Shown here piece after piece: positions 18,427 through 27,521 of a DNA stretch of 64,000 nucleotides; positions within the stretch are counted from its first letter, which is position 1; each line of letters begins with the position of its first letter. The translations under genes and the position numbers were made by a program. The notes beneath the pieces are model-generated. The model saw nothing but the letters and a program-made list of their open reading frames with translations. It was not told where the DNA came from and made no database searches. The DNA comes from an uncultured Clostridia bacterium (lineage in GTDB: Bacteria; Bacillota; Clostridia; Oscillospirales; Oscillospiraceae), in assembly GCA_937890525.1 (NCBI GenBank), contig CALADI010000011.1:1-64000 (forward strand), written 5' to 3'.

Positions 18427-19125
18427 ATGTCAGTACACAACGATCACAGACAGCGGGTGAAGGCACGCTACCGCAAGGAAGGACTGGACGGCTTCGAGGA
18501 GATCCATGTGCTGGAACTGCTGCTGTTTTATGCGATCCCCCGGAAGGATACCAATGTGCTGGCGCACAGCCTTCTGGATCGGTTCGGATCGCTGACGGCG
18601 GTGCTGGAAGCGCCGGTGGAGGAATTGGAGAAAACCCCCGGGCTGGGAGAGCACGCCGCCATTTTGCTCAGTCTCATCACGGATATTGCCCGCTACTATC
18701 TGGTGAGCAAAAACGCCAAACTGGAGATCCTGCGCAGCACCAGAGAGTGCGGGGAATATATGGTCCCATTTTTCATGGGACGGCGGGACGAGACGGTATA
18801 TCTTCTCTGCCTCGACGGAAAATGCAAGGTGATCTGCTGCACAGAGGTGGGCAGCGGCAGCGTGAACTCGGCGCAGATTTCCATCCGGCGGATCATGGAG
18901 ACAGCGCTGGGCGCAAATGCCACCACCGTGGTACTGGCCCACAACCATCCCAGCGGCATCGCCATTCCCTCGCAGGAGGATATCCTCACCACCCGCAGGG
19001 TCGCTGCGGCGCTGGACAGCGTGGATGTGGTGCTGGCGGATCATGTGATCGTGGCGGATGAGGATTTTGTTTCTCTGGCGGAGTCCAATCTCTACCGTCC
19101 GGAGGACTGCCATCTGATCGTATAA
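18427..19125 (+). CDS. radC: RadC-family JAB/MPN-domain protein
   Basis: 232 aa. Helix-hairpin-helix-like text is N-terminal (LLLFYAIPRKDTN, EKTPGLGEHAA). The C-terminal JAMM metalloprotease-like motif AHNHPSG...PSQED supplies the zinc ligands. Despite the name its role in DNA repair is doubtful; the family is widespread in Firmicutes and its substrate is not established. ATG 18427 follows GGAGGAAAA. It is 12 bp upstream of uvrB, so the two are probably cotranscribed. Confidence 0.88.
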   Translation: MSVHNDHRQRVKARYRKEGLDGFEEIHVLELLLFYAIPRKDTNVLAHSLLDRFGSLTAVLEAPVEELEKTPGLGEHAAILLSLITDIARYYLVSKNAKLEILRSTRECGEYMVPFFMGRRDETVYLLCLDGKCKVICCTEVGSGSVNSAQISIRRIMETALGANATTVVLAHNHPSGIAIPSQEDILTTRRVAAALDSVDVVLADHVIVADEDFVSLAESNLYRPEDCHLIV

Positions 19126-19137
19126 GGAGGACGCATT

Positions 19138-21102
19138 ATGGATCATTTTAAGTTGGTGTCGGATTACACCCTCTCCGGCGATCAGCCCGAAGCGGTACAG
19201 GGGCTGGTCAACGGTGTGAACTGGGGTCTGCGGGAGCAGACATTACTGGGCGTCACCGGCTCCGGCAAGACCTTTACCATGGCGTCGGTGATCGAGAAGC
19301 TGAACCGCCCGACTCTGGTACTGGCACACAATAAGACGCTGGCGGCTCAGCTTTGCTCGGAGTTCCGGGAGTTTTTTCCGGAGAATGCGGTAGAATACTT
19401 CATTTCCTACTACGATTACTACCAGCCGGAGGCCTATATTGCCCATACAGATACTTATATCGAGAAGGACGCATCGGTGAACGAGGAGATCGACCGCCTG
19501 CGCCACAGCGCCACCTGCGCTCTGAATGAGCGGCGGGATGTGATCGTGGTGTCCTCAGTGAGCTGCCTGTACGGTCTGGGCGACCCCATCGACTATAAGA
19601 GCATGGTCATTTCTCTGCGGGTGGGGCAGGAGCGTCCGCTGGATGAGATCCTGCAAAAGCTGGCTCAGATCCGCTACGAGCGCAATGACATCGACTTTTC
19701 CCGGAACAAGTTCCGGGTTCGGGGGGATACCTTGGAGATCTATCCCGCCTACTGGACGGGCAGAGCCATACGGGTGGAGTTCTTCGGGGACGAGATCGAC
19801 CGCATTGCGGAGATCAACGCGCTGACGGGGATGGTGGAGCGGTATGTGGATCATGTGTCCATCTATCCCGCCAGCCACTATGTGGCATCCCGTGAAAAGC
19901 TCAGCCGTGCTATGCAGGACATTCAGCGGGAGTGTGACGAGCAGGTGGCGTGGTTCCGCTCCCAGAATAAGCTGCTGGAAGCCCAGCGCATCGCCCAGCG
20001 CACGGCGTATGATTTGGAGATGCTGACGGAGATCGGTTTCTGCAACGGCATCGAGAACTACTCCCGGGTGATCCAAGGCAGAGCGCCGGGGACGCCCCCC
20101 ACCACGCTGCTGGACTATTTCCCCGATGATTTCCTGCTGTTTGTGGACGAGAGCCATGTGACCCTGCCCCAATGCCGTGCTATGTACGCCGGGGACCGCA
20201 GCCGCAAGGATGCCTTGGTGAACTACGGCTTCCGCCTGCCCTCGGCTTATGACAACCGTCCCTTGAACTTCCACGAATTCGACGAGAAGATCAATCAGGT
20301 GATCTATGTCTCTGCGACGCCCGGAGAATACGAGCGGACACGCTCCGGTCAGATCGTGGAGCAGGTGATCCGCCCCACGGGGCTTTTGGATCCTGTGGTG
20401 GAGGTGCGCCCCATTGAGGGGCAGATCGACGATCTCATTGGGGAGATCAACGAGAGGACTGCCCGGCAGGAGCGGGTGTTGGTCACGACTCTGACCAAGA
20501 AAATGGCGGAGGATCTGACCACCTATCTGCAAAAGGCGGGGATCAAGGTGCGCTATATGCACTCGGAGGTGGCCGCCATGGAGCGGATGGAGATCATCCG
20601 GGATCTACGTATGGCAAAATTCGATGTACTGGTGGGCATCAATCTGCTGCGGGAGGGCTTGGATCTTCCGGAGGTCAGTTTGGTGGCCATTCTGGATGCA
20701 GATAAGGAGGGCTTCCTTCGCTCGGAAACCAGCCTGATCCAGACCATCGGCAGAGCCGCCCGAAATGCCGATGGCAAGGTCATCATGTATGCCGACAGCA
20801 TCACACCCTCCATGCGTGCGGCGCTGGACGAGACAGCCCGCCGCCGGGAGATCCAGAACGCCTACAACGAAGCCCACGGCATCGTGCCCAAGACGGTGAT
20901 CAAGTCTGTGCGGGATCTCATCGAGATTTCGTCTCCCACCGCCGAGCGCAAGAGCCGCACCGGGGTGAAGATGACCAAGGCGGAGAAGGAGCGGGAGATC
21001 GCCCGGCTGGAAAAGCAGATGAAGGAAGCGGCGAAGATGATGGAGTACGAGTACGCGGCGGTGCTGCGGGATCAAATCATCGAGCTGCGGGGCAAGAATT
21101 GA
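19138..21102 (+). CDS. uvrB: Excinuclease ABC subunit B
   Basis: A 654-aa helicase-like repair protein. Walker A GVTGSGKTF is at residues 38-46; the beta-hairpin region YYDYYQPEAYI, DESHVT (motif II), the motif VI text QTIGRAARN, and the C-terminal UVR domain (EKQMKEAAKMMEYEYAAVLRD) that contacts UvrC are all present. It receives damaged DNA from UvrA and loads UvrC. AAGGAGGA lies 7 nt before the ATG. A strong hairpin follows. Confidence 0.95.
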   Translation: MDHFKLVSDYTLSGDQPEAVQGLVNGVNWGLREQTLLGVTGSGKTFTMASVIEKLNRPTLVLAHNKTLAAQLCSEFREFFPENAVEYFISYYDYYQPEAYIAHTDTYIEKDASVNEEIDRLRHSATCALNERRDVIVVSSVSCLYGLGDPIDYKSMVISLRVGQERPLDEILQKLAQIRYERNDIDFSRNKFRVRGDTLEIYPAYWTGRAIRVEFFGDEIDRIAEINALTGMVERYVDHVSIYPASHYVASREKLSRAMQDIQRECDEQVAWFRSQNKLLEAQRIAQRTAYDLEMLTEIGFCNGIENYSRVIQGRAPGTPPTTLLDYFPDDFLLFVDESHVTLPQCRAMYAGDRSRKDALVNYGFRLPSAYDNRPLNFHEFDEKINQVIYVSATPGEYERTRSGQIVEQVIRPTGLLDPVVEVRPIEGQIDDLIGEINERTARQERVLVTTLTKKMAEDLTTYLQKAGIKVRYMHSEVAAMERMEIIRDLRMAKFDVLVGINLLREGLDLPEVSLVAILDADKEGFLRSETSLIQTIGRAARNADGKVIMYADSITPSMRAALDETARRREIQNAYNEAHGIVPKTVIKSVRDLIEISSPTAERKSRTGVKMTKAEKEREIARLEKQMKEAAKMMEYEYAAVLRDQIIELRGKN

Positions 21103-21123
21103 GCCATCCCCGATATAAGAGAA

Positions 21124-21164
21124 CATCCCCCGCTTGCCTAAGTCCAAAGGGCAGGCGGGGGATG
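21124..21164 (+). terminator. Terminator after uvrB
   Basis: CATCCCCCGC pairs with GCGGGGGATG, with inner TGCC/GGCA pairing; followed by ATTTTGTTT. It lies between convergent genes. Confidence 0.75.
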
Positions 21165-21172
21165 ATTTTGTT

Positions 21173-21388
21173 TCACAGATCGCCGATGTAGCGGAACCGG
21201 GGTCCTGTGTAGTCTTCCCGGCGGATCTCCTCGTTCCACATGGCGGCAGGGCGCACCCAAAGCCCGCCCTCGCCATACAGCGCCCGATAGACCACCATAG
21301 GCTCTAAGGTCTCGGAGTGAGTGGCGGTGAACAGCAATTCGTAGTCATTTCCCTTGAAATGACGGTATCTTCCCGGTTTTAGTTCCAT
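21173..21388 (-). CDS. DUF1653 domain protein
   Basis: A 71-aa protein consisting almost wholly of the DUF1653 fold (ELKPGRYRHFKGNDYELL...VVYRALYGEGGLWVRPAAMW...RFRYIG). The function is unknown; the family is small, cytoplasmic and often next to housekeeping genes. ATG 21388 is preceded by AGGAGC 6-7 nt upstream; the ATG seven codons earlier lies over the ribosome site and is less likely. Confidence 0.8.
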   Translation of the reverse strand: MELKPGRYRHFKGNDYELLFTATHSETLEPMVVYRALYGEGGLWVRPAAMWNEEIRREDYTGPRFRYIGDL

Positions 21389-21410
21389 AAAAGTGCTCCT
21401 ATTCAAAAGA

Positions 21411-21435
21411 AGAGCGCCGGGGATCCCGGCGCTCT
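21411..21435 (-). terminator. Terminator of the NodB-like gene
   Basis: An 11-bp perfect stem AGAGCGCCGGG around a 3-nt loop. On the minus strand it is followed by TTCTTTTG. Confidence 0.75.
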
Positions 21436-21450
21436 GATGGGTTGATGGAT

Positions 21451-22875
21451 TTAAGAGGGGATATCGCCCCGGTGCTCCTTGTCCAGAACAGCGGCAGCGT
21501 CAAACAGATCGCTGAACTGCTCCGGGCTGTGGGCCATTGCCGAGCCGGTGACCCAGCGGCGGGTGCTGCGGGCGTACTGGTCGGTGATCTGCCCCCAGCT
21601 CTTGGCGGCGTTATCCTGCCCCATGAAGTAGCGGAAGCCGTAGCCTGCCAGCAGGTCGTAAGTTTCGCCGGAGTAGGGGTCGGTTCCGCCGATGTCGCTG
21701 CCGTCGGGGTAGACCAGAATGTCCACATTCCCCAGTAGAGGCGTAACCTCTTTCTGCCACAGATCCAGATCGGTCTTGATGTCGGCGCTGCTCATGTCGC
21801 TGTAGCCCACCTGATCGTAGGTGTAGCACGCCAGTTCATACCCGCTGTCCCGAACCGCCTGAATGACGGTACCCACCGCAGCCATATCCTTGTCGTAATA
21901 CTCTTGGCTGATCTTGGTGGCGGTCTCCGGGTCGGTGCGGTAGCCAAACAGTCCGTCATAGCCGGTCAGGGCGATCACGGCCTTTGCTCCGTGGTAAGAA
22001 AAATCCGGGTGAGCAGAGACGAATTCATCCAGAATGGGGATCAAGTCAAAGGCACCCACGGTGGTGGTATTGTCGCCGGTGACCATCTCGTTCATCAGCC
22101 TGCCGCTGGAATCCACGATCAGCTTGCTGGCAAAGCCGGCGCCCTTGGGATCAGCGATGCCGTCGCCGTCACCATCCACCATGTAGGTGTAGTAGTTGGC
22201 GCCCTGCTGGGTCAGCACGATGGGCTTCTTCCCTTGGGGCAGGGCGAGGGTGCCCTTGGTAACGACGGTCTTGCCGTCAGCCCCGGTGGAGAACTGGGCC
22301 AGATCATGCAGCCCCACCAGCACATAGCCGTTGTCATAGAGCTGCTGAAGGATCTTCTGGAATTCCCCGGTGGTCACATAGTTCTGGTTGAACTTGCTGC
22401 CGTAGGTCTCGTCTGCCAGCGAACGGGGCAGGTCGGCCATCAGCAGGTTGAAGCCCAGCACAGGCACCTGCTCCACATCGGTGAAGTCCACAAGCTGGCT
22501 CATGGCGATGCGGTACTCCTCGTGCTTGGCCTTGATGGCTTCGTTGGAGTCCACCCCGGCAGAGTAGGAACCCAGCAGGTCGATGGCGGCTTGATAGTCG
22601 TAGTGGGATGCAAGCACCGCAGCCCGGGACAGCAGCGAATCGGCTTCCATCTGAAGGGCTTCGCTGGAGCTGATGGTGGAATCCTGAGCGGAGGAGGGAT
22701 CCTCCTGCGCTTTGGAACGCTTGACCGAGCCGACGATGAACACGATGATGAGGACCAAAGCGGCGGCGGCAATGATGGCAGGCAGATATGCCTCCTTAAA
22801 GTTCTGCCACTTGCTTCGTCTGCGGCGGCGCCGAGGCGGTGTGGGCTGGAACACTTCGTTGTTGTTTTCTTCCAT
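21451..22875 (-). CDS. NodB/polysaccharide-deacetylase-fold membrane protein, catalytic motif lost
   Basis: 474 aa. An Arg-rich cytoplasmic N-terminus (PPRRRRRRSKW), one transmembrane helix at about 31-50, then an extracellular part. The fold text resembles extracellular deacetylases (VPVLGFNLL, then VTTGEFQKILQQLYDNGYVLVGLHDL, then GKKPIVLT), but the metal-binding TFDDG motif is TQQGA and the usual MYH is GFN. A second conserved half (AVIALTGYDGLFGYR, YDQVGYSDMSSADIKTDL) follows. It is probably a non-catalytic cell-wall or glycan-binding relative. ATG 22875 starts MEENNNE. Single gene with its own terminator. Confidence 0.7.
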   Translation of the reverse strand: MEENNNEVFQPTPPRRRRRRSKWQNFKEAYLPAIIAAAALVLIIVFIVGSVKRSKAQEDPSSAQDSTISSSEALQMEADSLLSRAAVLASHYDYQAAIDLLGSYSAGVDSNEAIKAKHEEYRIAMSQLVDFTDVEQVPVLGFNLLMADLPRSLADETYGSKFNQNYVTTGEFQKILQQLYDNGYVLVGLHDLAQFSTGADGKTVVTKGTLALPQGKKPIVLTQQGANYYTYMVDGDGDGIADPKGAGFASKLIVDSSGRLMNEMVTGDNTTTVGAFDLIPILDEFVSAHPDFSYHGAKAVIALTGYDGLFGYRTDPETATKISQEYYDKDMAAVGTVIQAVRDSGYELACYTYDQVGYSDMSSADIKTDLDLWQKEVTPLLGNVDILVYPDGSDIGGTDPYSGETYDLLAGYGFRYFMGQDNAAKSWGQITDQYARSTRRWVTGSAMAHSPEQFSDLFDAAAVLDKEHRGDIPS

Positions 22876-22965
22876 GGCAATACCCTGCCTTTCGTGATAG
22901 GATATCCTCATTATACAGAATCTCGTGGGAAAATGCAAGATGCAACCGCTGGAAAGGGGCGGGGC

Positions 22966-24315
22966 TTAGAATGCGTCCCCCTGCCACATCATGGCGTCGG
23001 CAACCTTCAGGAAGCCCGCCACATTGGCGCCCACCACCAGATTGCCGGGCTGCTCCACGGACTCGGCGGCAGCGGCGGCGGCAGAATAGATGTTCTTCAT
23101 GATTTGGTGCAGCTTTTCGTCCACCTCTTCAAAGCTCCAGCTCAGGCGCTGGCTGTTCTGGCTCATTTCCAGACCGGAGGTGGCCACACCGCCTGCGTTG
23201 GCGGCCTTTGCCGGACCGAAGGGGATCTTTGCCGCTTGGAAAGCAGCGGTGGCTTCCAGAGTGCAGGGCATATTGGCACCCTCAGCCACATATTTCACCC
23301 CGTTGGCGATGAGGGTTTCGGCGCTTTCCAGATCCAGCTCGTTCTGGGTGGCGCAGGGCAGGGCAATGTCACAGGGCACCGTCCAGATGCCCTTGCATCC
23401 CGGGGTGAACACCGCCGTGGGCACCAGATCGGCGTACACGCTGATCCGGGCACGATCCACTTCCTTGATCTGCTTGATGACCCGGTAGTCGATGCCGTTG
23501 GGGTCGTACACATAGCCGGAGGAGTCGCTCATGGCGACCACTTTGCCCCCCAATTCTGTTGCCTTCTGGTTGGCATAGGTGGCCACATTGCCGGAGCCGG
23601 AGATCACCACGGTCTTGCCCTGGAAGCTGTCCCCGGCGGCGTGGAGCATTTCGTCGGTGAAGTAGCACAGACCGAAGCCGGTGGCCTGAGTCCGGGCAAG
23701 GCTTCCGCCGTAGGACAGCCCCTTGCCGGTGAGCACACCGGTGAACTCGTTGCGGATCCGGCGGTACTGACCGAACAGATAGCCAATCTCCCGTGCGCCG
23801 GTGCCGATGTCTCCGGCGGGCACATCGGTGTCTGGGCCGATGTGCCGGTAGAGTTCGGTCATGAAGGCCTGACAGAAGCGCATGACCTCCCCGTCGGACT
23901 TGCCCTTGGGGTCAAAGTCGGAGCCGCCCTTGGCACCGCCCATGGGCAGCCCGGTGAGGCTGTTCTTGAATACCTGTTCAAAGCCGAGGAATTTCATAAT
24001 GGACAGGTTCACGCTGGGATGCAGACGCAGACCGCCCTTGTACGGGCCGATGGCGGAATTGAACTGCACCCGGTAGCCGCGGTTGACTTGGATGTTCCCG
24101 TGGTCATCCGTCCATGTGACCCGGAAGATCACCACCCGCTCCGGCTCAACGATGCGGTCGATGACCTTGCTGCGGACGATGTCGGGACGGCGCTCCACCA
24201 CAGGTTCCAGAGAGGTGAGCACCTCCTCCACCGCCTGAAGATACTCCTTCTGCTCCGGGTTGCGCTGAACCAGCCCGGCGTAGATTCCCTTGAGATATTC
24301 GTTTTTGATTGCCAT
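22966..24315 (-). CDS. gdhA: Glutamate dehydrogenase (NADP-type)
   Basis: A 449-aa hexameric-type GDH. The catalytic lysines lie in PMGGAKGGSDFDPKGKSD and the dinucleotide-binding motif is VISGSGNVATY. Length and sequence match bacterial NADP-GDH (EC 1.4.1.4), which forms glutamate from 2-oxoglutarate and ammonia. AAGGAG lies 8-9 nt before ATG 24315. It is monocistronic; its promoter has TATACT embedded in a small AAGTATAGTATACTT palindrome. Confidence 0.93.
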   Translation of the reverse strand: MAIKNEYLKGIYAGLVQRNPEQKEYLQAVEEVLTSLEPVVERRPDIVRSKVIDRIVEPERVVIFRVTWTDDHGNIQVNRGYRVQFNSAIGPYKGGLRLHPSVNLSIMKFLGFEQVFKNSLTGLPMGGAKGGSDFDPKGKSDGEVMRFCQAFMTELYRHIGPDTDVPAGDIGTGAREIGYLFGQYRRIRNEFTGVLTGKGLSYGGSLARTQATGFGLCYFTDEMLHAAGDSFQGKTVVISGSGNVATYANQKATELGGKVVAMSDSSGYVYDPNGIDYRVIKQIKEVDRARISVYADLVPTAVFTPGCKGIWTVPCDIALPCATQNELDLESAETLIANGVKYVAEGANMPCTLEATAAFQAAKIPFGPAKAANAGGVATSGLEMSQNSQRLSWSFEEVDEKLHQIMKNIYSAAAAAAESVEQPGNLVVGANVAGFLKVADAMMWQGDAF

Positions 24316-24366
24316 GGGGGATCACTCCTTCGTGTTATGTTGGATCAATGCCAAAACTTTACGGTA

Positions 24367-24395
24367 AGTATAGTATACTTCCGCCGGGATTGCAA
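24367..24395 (-). promoter_or_regulatory. gdhA promoter
   Basis: Minus-strand TTGCAA (24395-24390), 17-bp spacer, TATACT (24372-24367). A 15-bp palindrome AAGTATAGTATACTT (24366-24380) covers the -10 and may be an operator. Confidence 0.65.
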
Positions 24396-24525
24396 GGGTA
24401 AATGCAGGATGCAAAAGTAAAAACTTCATAAACCGGCGACAAAGACCGGAGCGTGGGAGAATTTTGGGAGGAAATGATGTAAGGGCAGGGCTTTGGGTCA
24501 TATTGCGGGGAGGGAAATCCAATCT

Positions 24526-24553
24526 TGCAAAAGCATGACCGATGGGGTATGAT
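24526..24553 (+). promoter_or_regulatory. Promoter of HAD-luxS-mtnN operon
   Basis: TTGCAA (24526-24531), 16-bp spacer, TATGAT (24548-24553). Confidence 0.55.
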
Positions 24554-24586
24554 AGGGGCAGAAATTCAAAAATCGGAGGGATAGGA

Positions 24587-25234
24587 ATGTATCAGACGAT
24601 TTTATTCGATCTGGACGGCACGCTGACCGATCCGGGGATGGGCATTACCAATTCTGTGATGTATGCGCTGGAAAAGCTGGGGTATGAGCGCCCCGAGCGG
24701 CAGGAATTGTATAAGTTTATCGGCCCACCGCTCCACGATTCTTTTCAGATGTACTACGGCATGGATACCCAGCAGACCGATGAAGCAGTCCGGCTCTTCC
24801 GGGAGTATTTTGCCCGGCAGGGGATCAAGGAGAATCAGATCTACCCCGGGATCATGGAGATGCTCCGGGCGCTGCATGACGCCGGACGCCATCTGGTGCT
24901 GGCCACCTCCAAGCCCGAGCAATGGGCACGGATCATCATGGCGGATTTCGGCATGGATGTCTATGTGCCGGATATCGCCGGTGCGACTATGACCCGGGAG
25001 CGGAACAAGAAGGGGCTGGTCATCGCCTATGCGCTGGAAGCCTTTGGGGTAGACCCCGCCACAGCAGTCATGGTGGGCGATCGGGAGCATGATATTTTGG
25101 GCGGCAAGGAAAACGGGTTGCCCGGCATCGGCGTGACCTATGGCTACGGTGATCGGGAGGAACTGGAGCGTGCCGGGGCGGTGGCTGTGGCAGACACCCC
25201 GGAGGAATTGACCAAACTGCTGTTGGAGGGCTGA
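24587..25234 (+). CDS. HAD-superfamily hydrolase (phosphoglycolate phosphatase-like)
   Basis: A 215-aa HAD subfamily IA phosphatase. Motif I is FDLDGTLTD (nucleophile Asp8 region), motif II LATSKP, and motif III/IV VMVGDREHDILGGKENG; a small helical cap lies between. Related proteins are annotated as phosphoglycolate phosphatase or 5'-nucleotidase. It lies 3 bp before luxS, so it is in the methyl-cycle operon, where a nucleotide or sugar phosphatase activity would be plausible (inference). ATG 24587 follows GGAGGGATAGGA; the earlier in-frame ATG gives an extra 15 residues foreign to the family. Confidence 0.8.
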   Translation: MYQTILFDLDGTLTDPGMGITNSVMYALEKLGYERPERQELYKFIGPPLHDSFQMYYGMDTQQTDEAVRLFREYFARQGIKENQIYPGIMEMLRALHDAGRHLVLATSKPEQWARIIMADFGMDVYVPDIAGATMTRERNKKGLVIAYALEAFGVDPATAVMVGDREHDILGGKENGLPGIGVTYGYGDREELERAGAVAVADTPEELTKLLLEG

Positions 25235-25237
25235 AAA

Positions 25238-25714
25238 ATGGAAAAAATTGCTAGTTTTACCGTGGATCACATCAAACTGCATCCCGGTGTCTATGTGTCC
25301 CGCAAGGATCGGGTGGGGGATCAGACGGTGACCACCTTCGATCTGCGGATCACCTCGCCCAACGATGAGCCGGTGATGAACACCGCTGAGGTCCACACCA
25401 TGGAGCATCTGGGGGCGACCTATCTGCGCAACGAGCCGAATTGGAAGGACCGGGTGATCTACTTCGGACCCATGGGCTGCCGGACGGGGTTCTACCTGCT
25501 GGTGGCGGGGGACTGGGACTCCCGGCAGATCCTGCCGCTGGTGCGGGACTGCTTCCGCTTTATGGCATCCTTTGAGGGGGAGGTCCCCGGGGCTTCTGCC
25601 AAGGACTGCGGTAATTACTTGGATATGAATTTGCCGATGGCAAGATACTGGGCGAAGCGGTACGCACAGCTGTTGGAGTCGATCCCGGAGGATCGGCTGA
25701 CTTATCCGGAATAA
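25238..25714 (+). CDS. luxS: S-ribosylhomocysteine lyase (AI-2 precursor synthesis)
   Basis: A 158-aa LuxS. The metal ligands His53 and His57 (HTMEH) and a third Cys near residue 126 (KDCGNY) are present, with Cys81 in GPMGCRTGF as the catalytic Cys. It cleaves S-ribosylhomocysteine to homocysteine and DPD, the precursor of autoinducer-2. It is followed after 15 bp by mtnN, which supplies its substrate from S-adenosylhomocysteine. Confidence 0.95.
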   Translation: MEKIASFTVDHIKLHPGVYVSRKDRVGDQTVTTFDLRITSPNDEPVMNTAEVHTMEHLGATYLRNEPNWKDRVIYFGPMGCRTGFYLLVAGDWDSRQILPLVRDCFRFMASFEGEVPGASAKDCGNYLDMNLPMARYWAKRYAQLLESIPEDRLTYPE

Positions 25715-25729
25715 AAAGGAGAGAAACAC

Positions 25730-26437
25730 ATGAGATTGGGAATCATTGGCGCCATGGATGTGGAAGTGGCGATTCTGAAAGAACGAATGACAGATTTGAC
25801 TGTGGAGAAGCTGGGGAAGCTGGAATTCTTCGTGGGCAAGCTGGGGGGAACCGATGTGGTGGTGGTGTGCTGCGGCGTGGGCAAGGTCCATGCGGCTATG
25901 TGCGCCCAGACCCTGTGCGACCGCTATGGGGTCAGCCATATCGTCAACACCGGCGTGGCAGGCTCGCTGGATCCGTCGCTGGACATTGGCGATGTGGTGG
26001 TGAGCCGGGACGCCATGTACCATGATTTCGACTGCCATGTTGTGGGCTATCCCGTGGGGCAGGTTCCCGGGCAGGATGTCACCGCATTCCCTGCGGACGA
26101 AAAGCTGGTGGAGCTGGCGTTTGCGTTCAGCGAAGCCTTGAAGCCCGGACATACCCGGATCGGCAGGATCGCCACCGGCGATCAGTTCGTCTGCTCCGAC
26201 GACCAGAAAAAGCAGATCGCGGAGATCACTCAGGCCAAGTGTACCGAGATGGAGGGCGCAGCCATCGCCCAGACGGCCTACAGCAACGGCGTTCCCTTTG
26301 TGATCCTGCGGGCGATCTCCGATAAGGCAGATCACTCGGCGCAGATGGATTACCCGGCCTTCGAGAAAATCGCTGCGGAGCATTGCGCCGCCGTCACCGA
26401 GGGCTTTGCCAAGTGCCTTCAGAAGACGCTGGCGTGA
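25730..26437 (+). CDS. mtnN: 5'-methylthioadenosine/S-adenosylhomocysteine nucleosidase
   Basis: 235 aa. N-terminal GIIGAMDVEVAIL, the purine-binding EMEGAAIAQ and the catalytic Asp in ISDKADHSA are all in place. It hydrolyses MTA and SAH, feeding LuxS and relieving inhibition of methyltransferases. It is last in the HAD-luxS-mtnN operon, closed by a bidirectional terminator. Confidence 0.94.
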   Translation: MRLGIIGAMDVEVAILKERMTDLTVEKLGKLEFFVGKLGGTDVVVVCCGVGKVHAAMCAQTLCDRYGVSHIVNTGVAGSLDPSLDIGDVVVSRDAMYHDFDCHVVGYPVGQVPGQDVTAFPADEKLVELAFAFSEALKPGHTRIGRIATGDQFVCSDDQKKQIAEITQAKCTEMEGAAIAQTAYSNGVPFVILRAISDKADHSAQMDYPAFEKIAAEHCAAVTEGFAKCLQKTLA

Positions 26438-26450
26438 CCAAAAGGACATA

Positions 26451-26485
26451 AAAACAGGCAGTTCCGTCACCGGGACTGCCTGTTT
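26451..26485. terminator. Bidirectional terminator
   Basis: AAAACAGGCAGT...ACTGCCTGTTTTT stem between mtnN (+) and the DUF3169 gene (-). Confidence 0.85.
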
Positions 26486-26492
26486 TTGCGTA

Positions 26493-27245
26493 TCAATGCC
26501 GCTTTGTGAGCTTGTAATCTGCCACGGTAATGGAGATCAAGGCGACCAGCATAATGGCGGAGCTGACCACCGTGGGCAGGATGCCCACATCAAACAATAG
26601 CTGAAAAGGAAAGAGAATGAGATCTATGGTAAAGCAGGCGGAGATGGTCGCATTGTAGGAAACCCATGCGGCTTCGCCCAAATGTTTCCGCTCTGCTTCA
26701 TCCATTCGTTTTACATAATGATCCACGGTGTTGAGGTCATAGATATTCATCAGGTTCTCCGGATGGAGACGGGCATTTACACGGAAGATCCCCCGCTGCA
26801 CAACGGCAAGCAGAAAACCGAGGATCAAAAACTCCACAAACACGATCGCGGCGGTGACATTGTCGGCATAGAGGATGCTGCCGACCTGTACCACCGGCAT
26901 AACGGGAACACAGGCGGCCATTGTGGAGTTGCTCAAGCCTAGGAGCATCTCGGCACGGTCGGCGGCGGTCTCGTCCTCTCCGTCCCAGTTTTTCATGATA
27001 GATCTGGACTTCCTCAGCATCAGATAAGCAGGAAGCCAAAGCAGAAGCGTCAGGGAGGGGAGGTAATAGGGGAACAGCCGCCGTACGGTGGTATTCACAA
27101 CGGCGATCAGTTTCATACAAAATGCGCTGTCCTGCACAGCCAGAATAGCGAGCCCGGTGGCAGAACCGGCGAGCGCCCAGAGGGCGATGATCCCAACGGT
27201 TCGGATGCGGCGGTGGGTGGTTGCGGTTTTGTTCATGTGCTTCAT
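26493..27245 (-). CDS. DUF3169 family membrane protein
   Basis: A 250-aa protein with about six hydrophobic segments (for example GIIALWALAGSATGLAILAV and AAIVFVEFLILGFLLAVV) and a soluble loop (NIYDLNTVDHYVKRMDEAERKHLGEAAW). The pattern fits DUF3169, whose members are commonly encoded directly after a small XRE regulator, as here; their role is unknown. Its ATG overlaps the regulator's stop (ATGA), so translation is coupled. Confidence 0.75.
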   Translation of the reverse strand: MKHMNKTATTHRRIRTVGIIALWALAGSATGLAILAVQDSAFCMKLIAVVNTTVRRLFPYYLPSLTLLLWLPAYLMLRKSRSIMKNWDGEDETAADRAEMLLGLSNSTMAACVPVMPVVQVGSILYADNVTAAIVFVEFLILGFLLAVVQRGIFRVNARLHPENLMNIYDLNTVDHYVKRMDEAERKHLGEAAWVSYNATISACFTIDLILFPFQLLFDVGILPTVVSSAIMLVALISITVADYKLTKRH

Positions 27246-27454
27246 TGTTCTCCCTCCTCAGTGTAAGTGAAAATGTCCTCCACGGTCACATTGCAGATCT
27301 TTGCGATCTTCAGGGCTAGGGTGACGGAAGGGGAATAATCCCCCCGTTCGATCAGACTGATGGTTTGGCGGGAGACACCTGCCAGAGCCCCCAATTCCTG
27401 TTGATTGACCCCCAGCCGAGCCCGATGCTCCTTGAGACGGTTTGACAGGGGCAT
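27242..27454 (-). CDS. Small XRE-family HTH regulator
   Basis: A 70-aa single-domain Cro/CI-type helix-turn-helix (NRLKEHRARLGVNQQELG / LAGVSRQTISLIERGDYSPS) with a short acidic tail. ATG 27454 was preferred because AGGAGGG lies 6 nt before it. Two copies of a TTGACAA-N6-TTGTCAA palindrome flank its own promoter, so autorepression is likely. It is the first gene of the XRE-DUF3169 pair. Confidence 0.85.
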   Translation of the reverse strand: MPLSNRLKEHRARLGVNQQELGALAGVSRQTISLIERGDYSPSVTLALKIAKICNVTVEDIFTYTEEGEQ

Positions 27455-27497
27455 AAGCATCCCTCCTCTGGGTATTATGACAAGGATGATGTTCAAC

Positions 27498-27517
27498 TTG
27501 ACAACTTTCTTTGTCAA
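27498..27517. promoter_or_regulatory. Operator copy 1 (TTGACAA-N6-TTGTCAA)
   Basis: A 20-bp perfect inverted repeat with 7-bp arms just downstream of the XRE gene's -10 box. Confidence 0.7.
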
Positions 27518-27521
27518 CACT

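Noticed and set aside
21904..24420. An 838-residue plus-strand open frame
   Set aside because: It lies antisense to the NodB-like gene and gdhA, both with clear motifs, starts and promoters; its Gly/His-rich text is typical of shadow frames.
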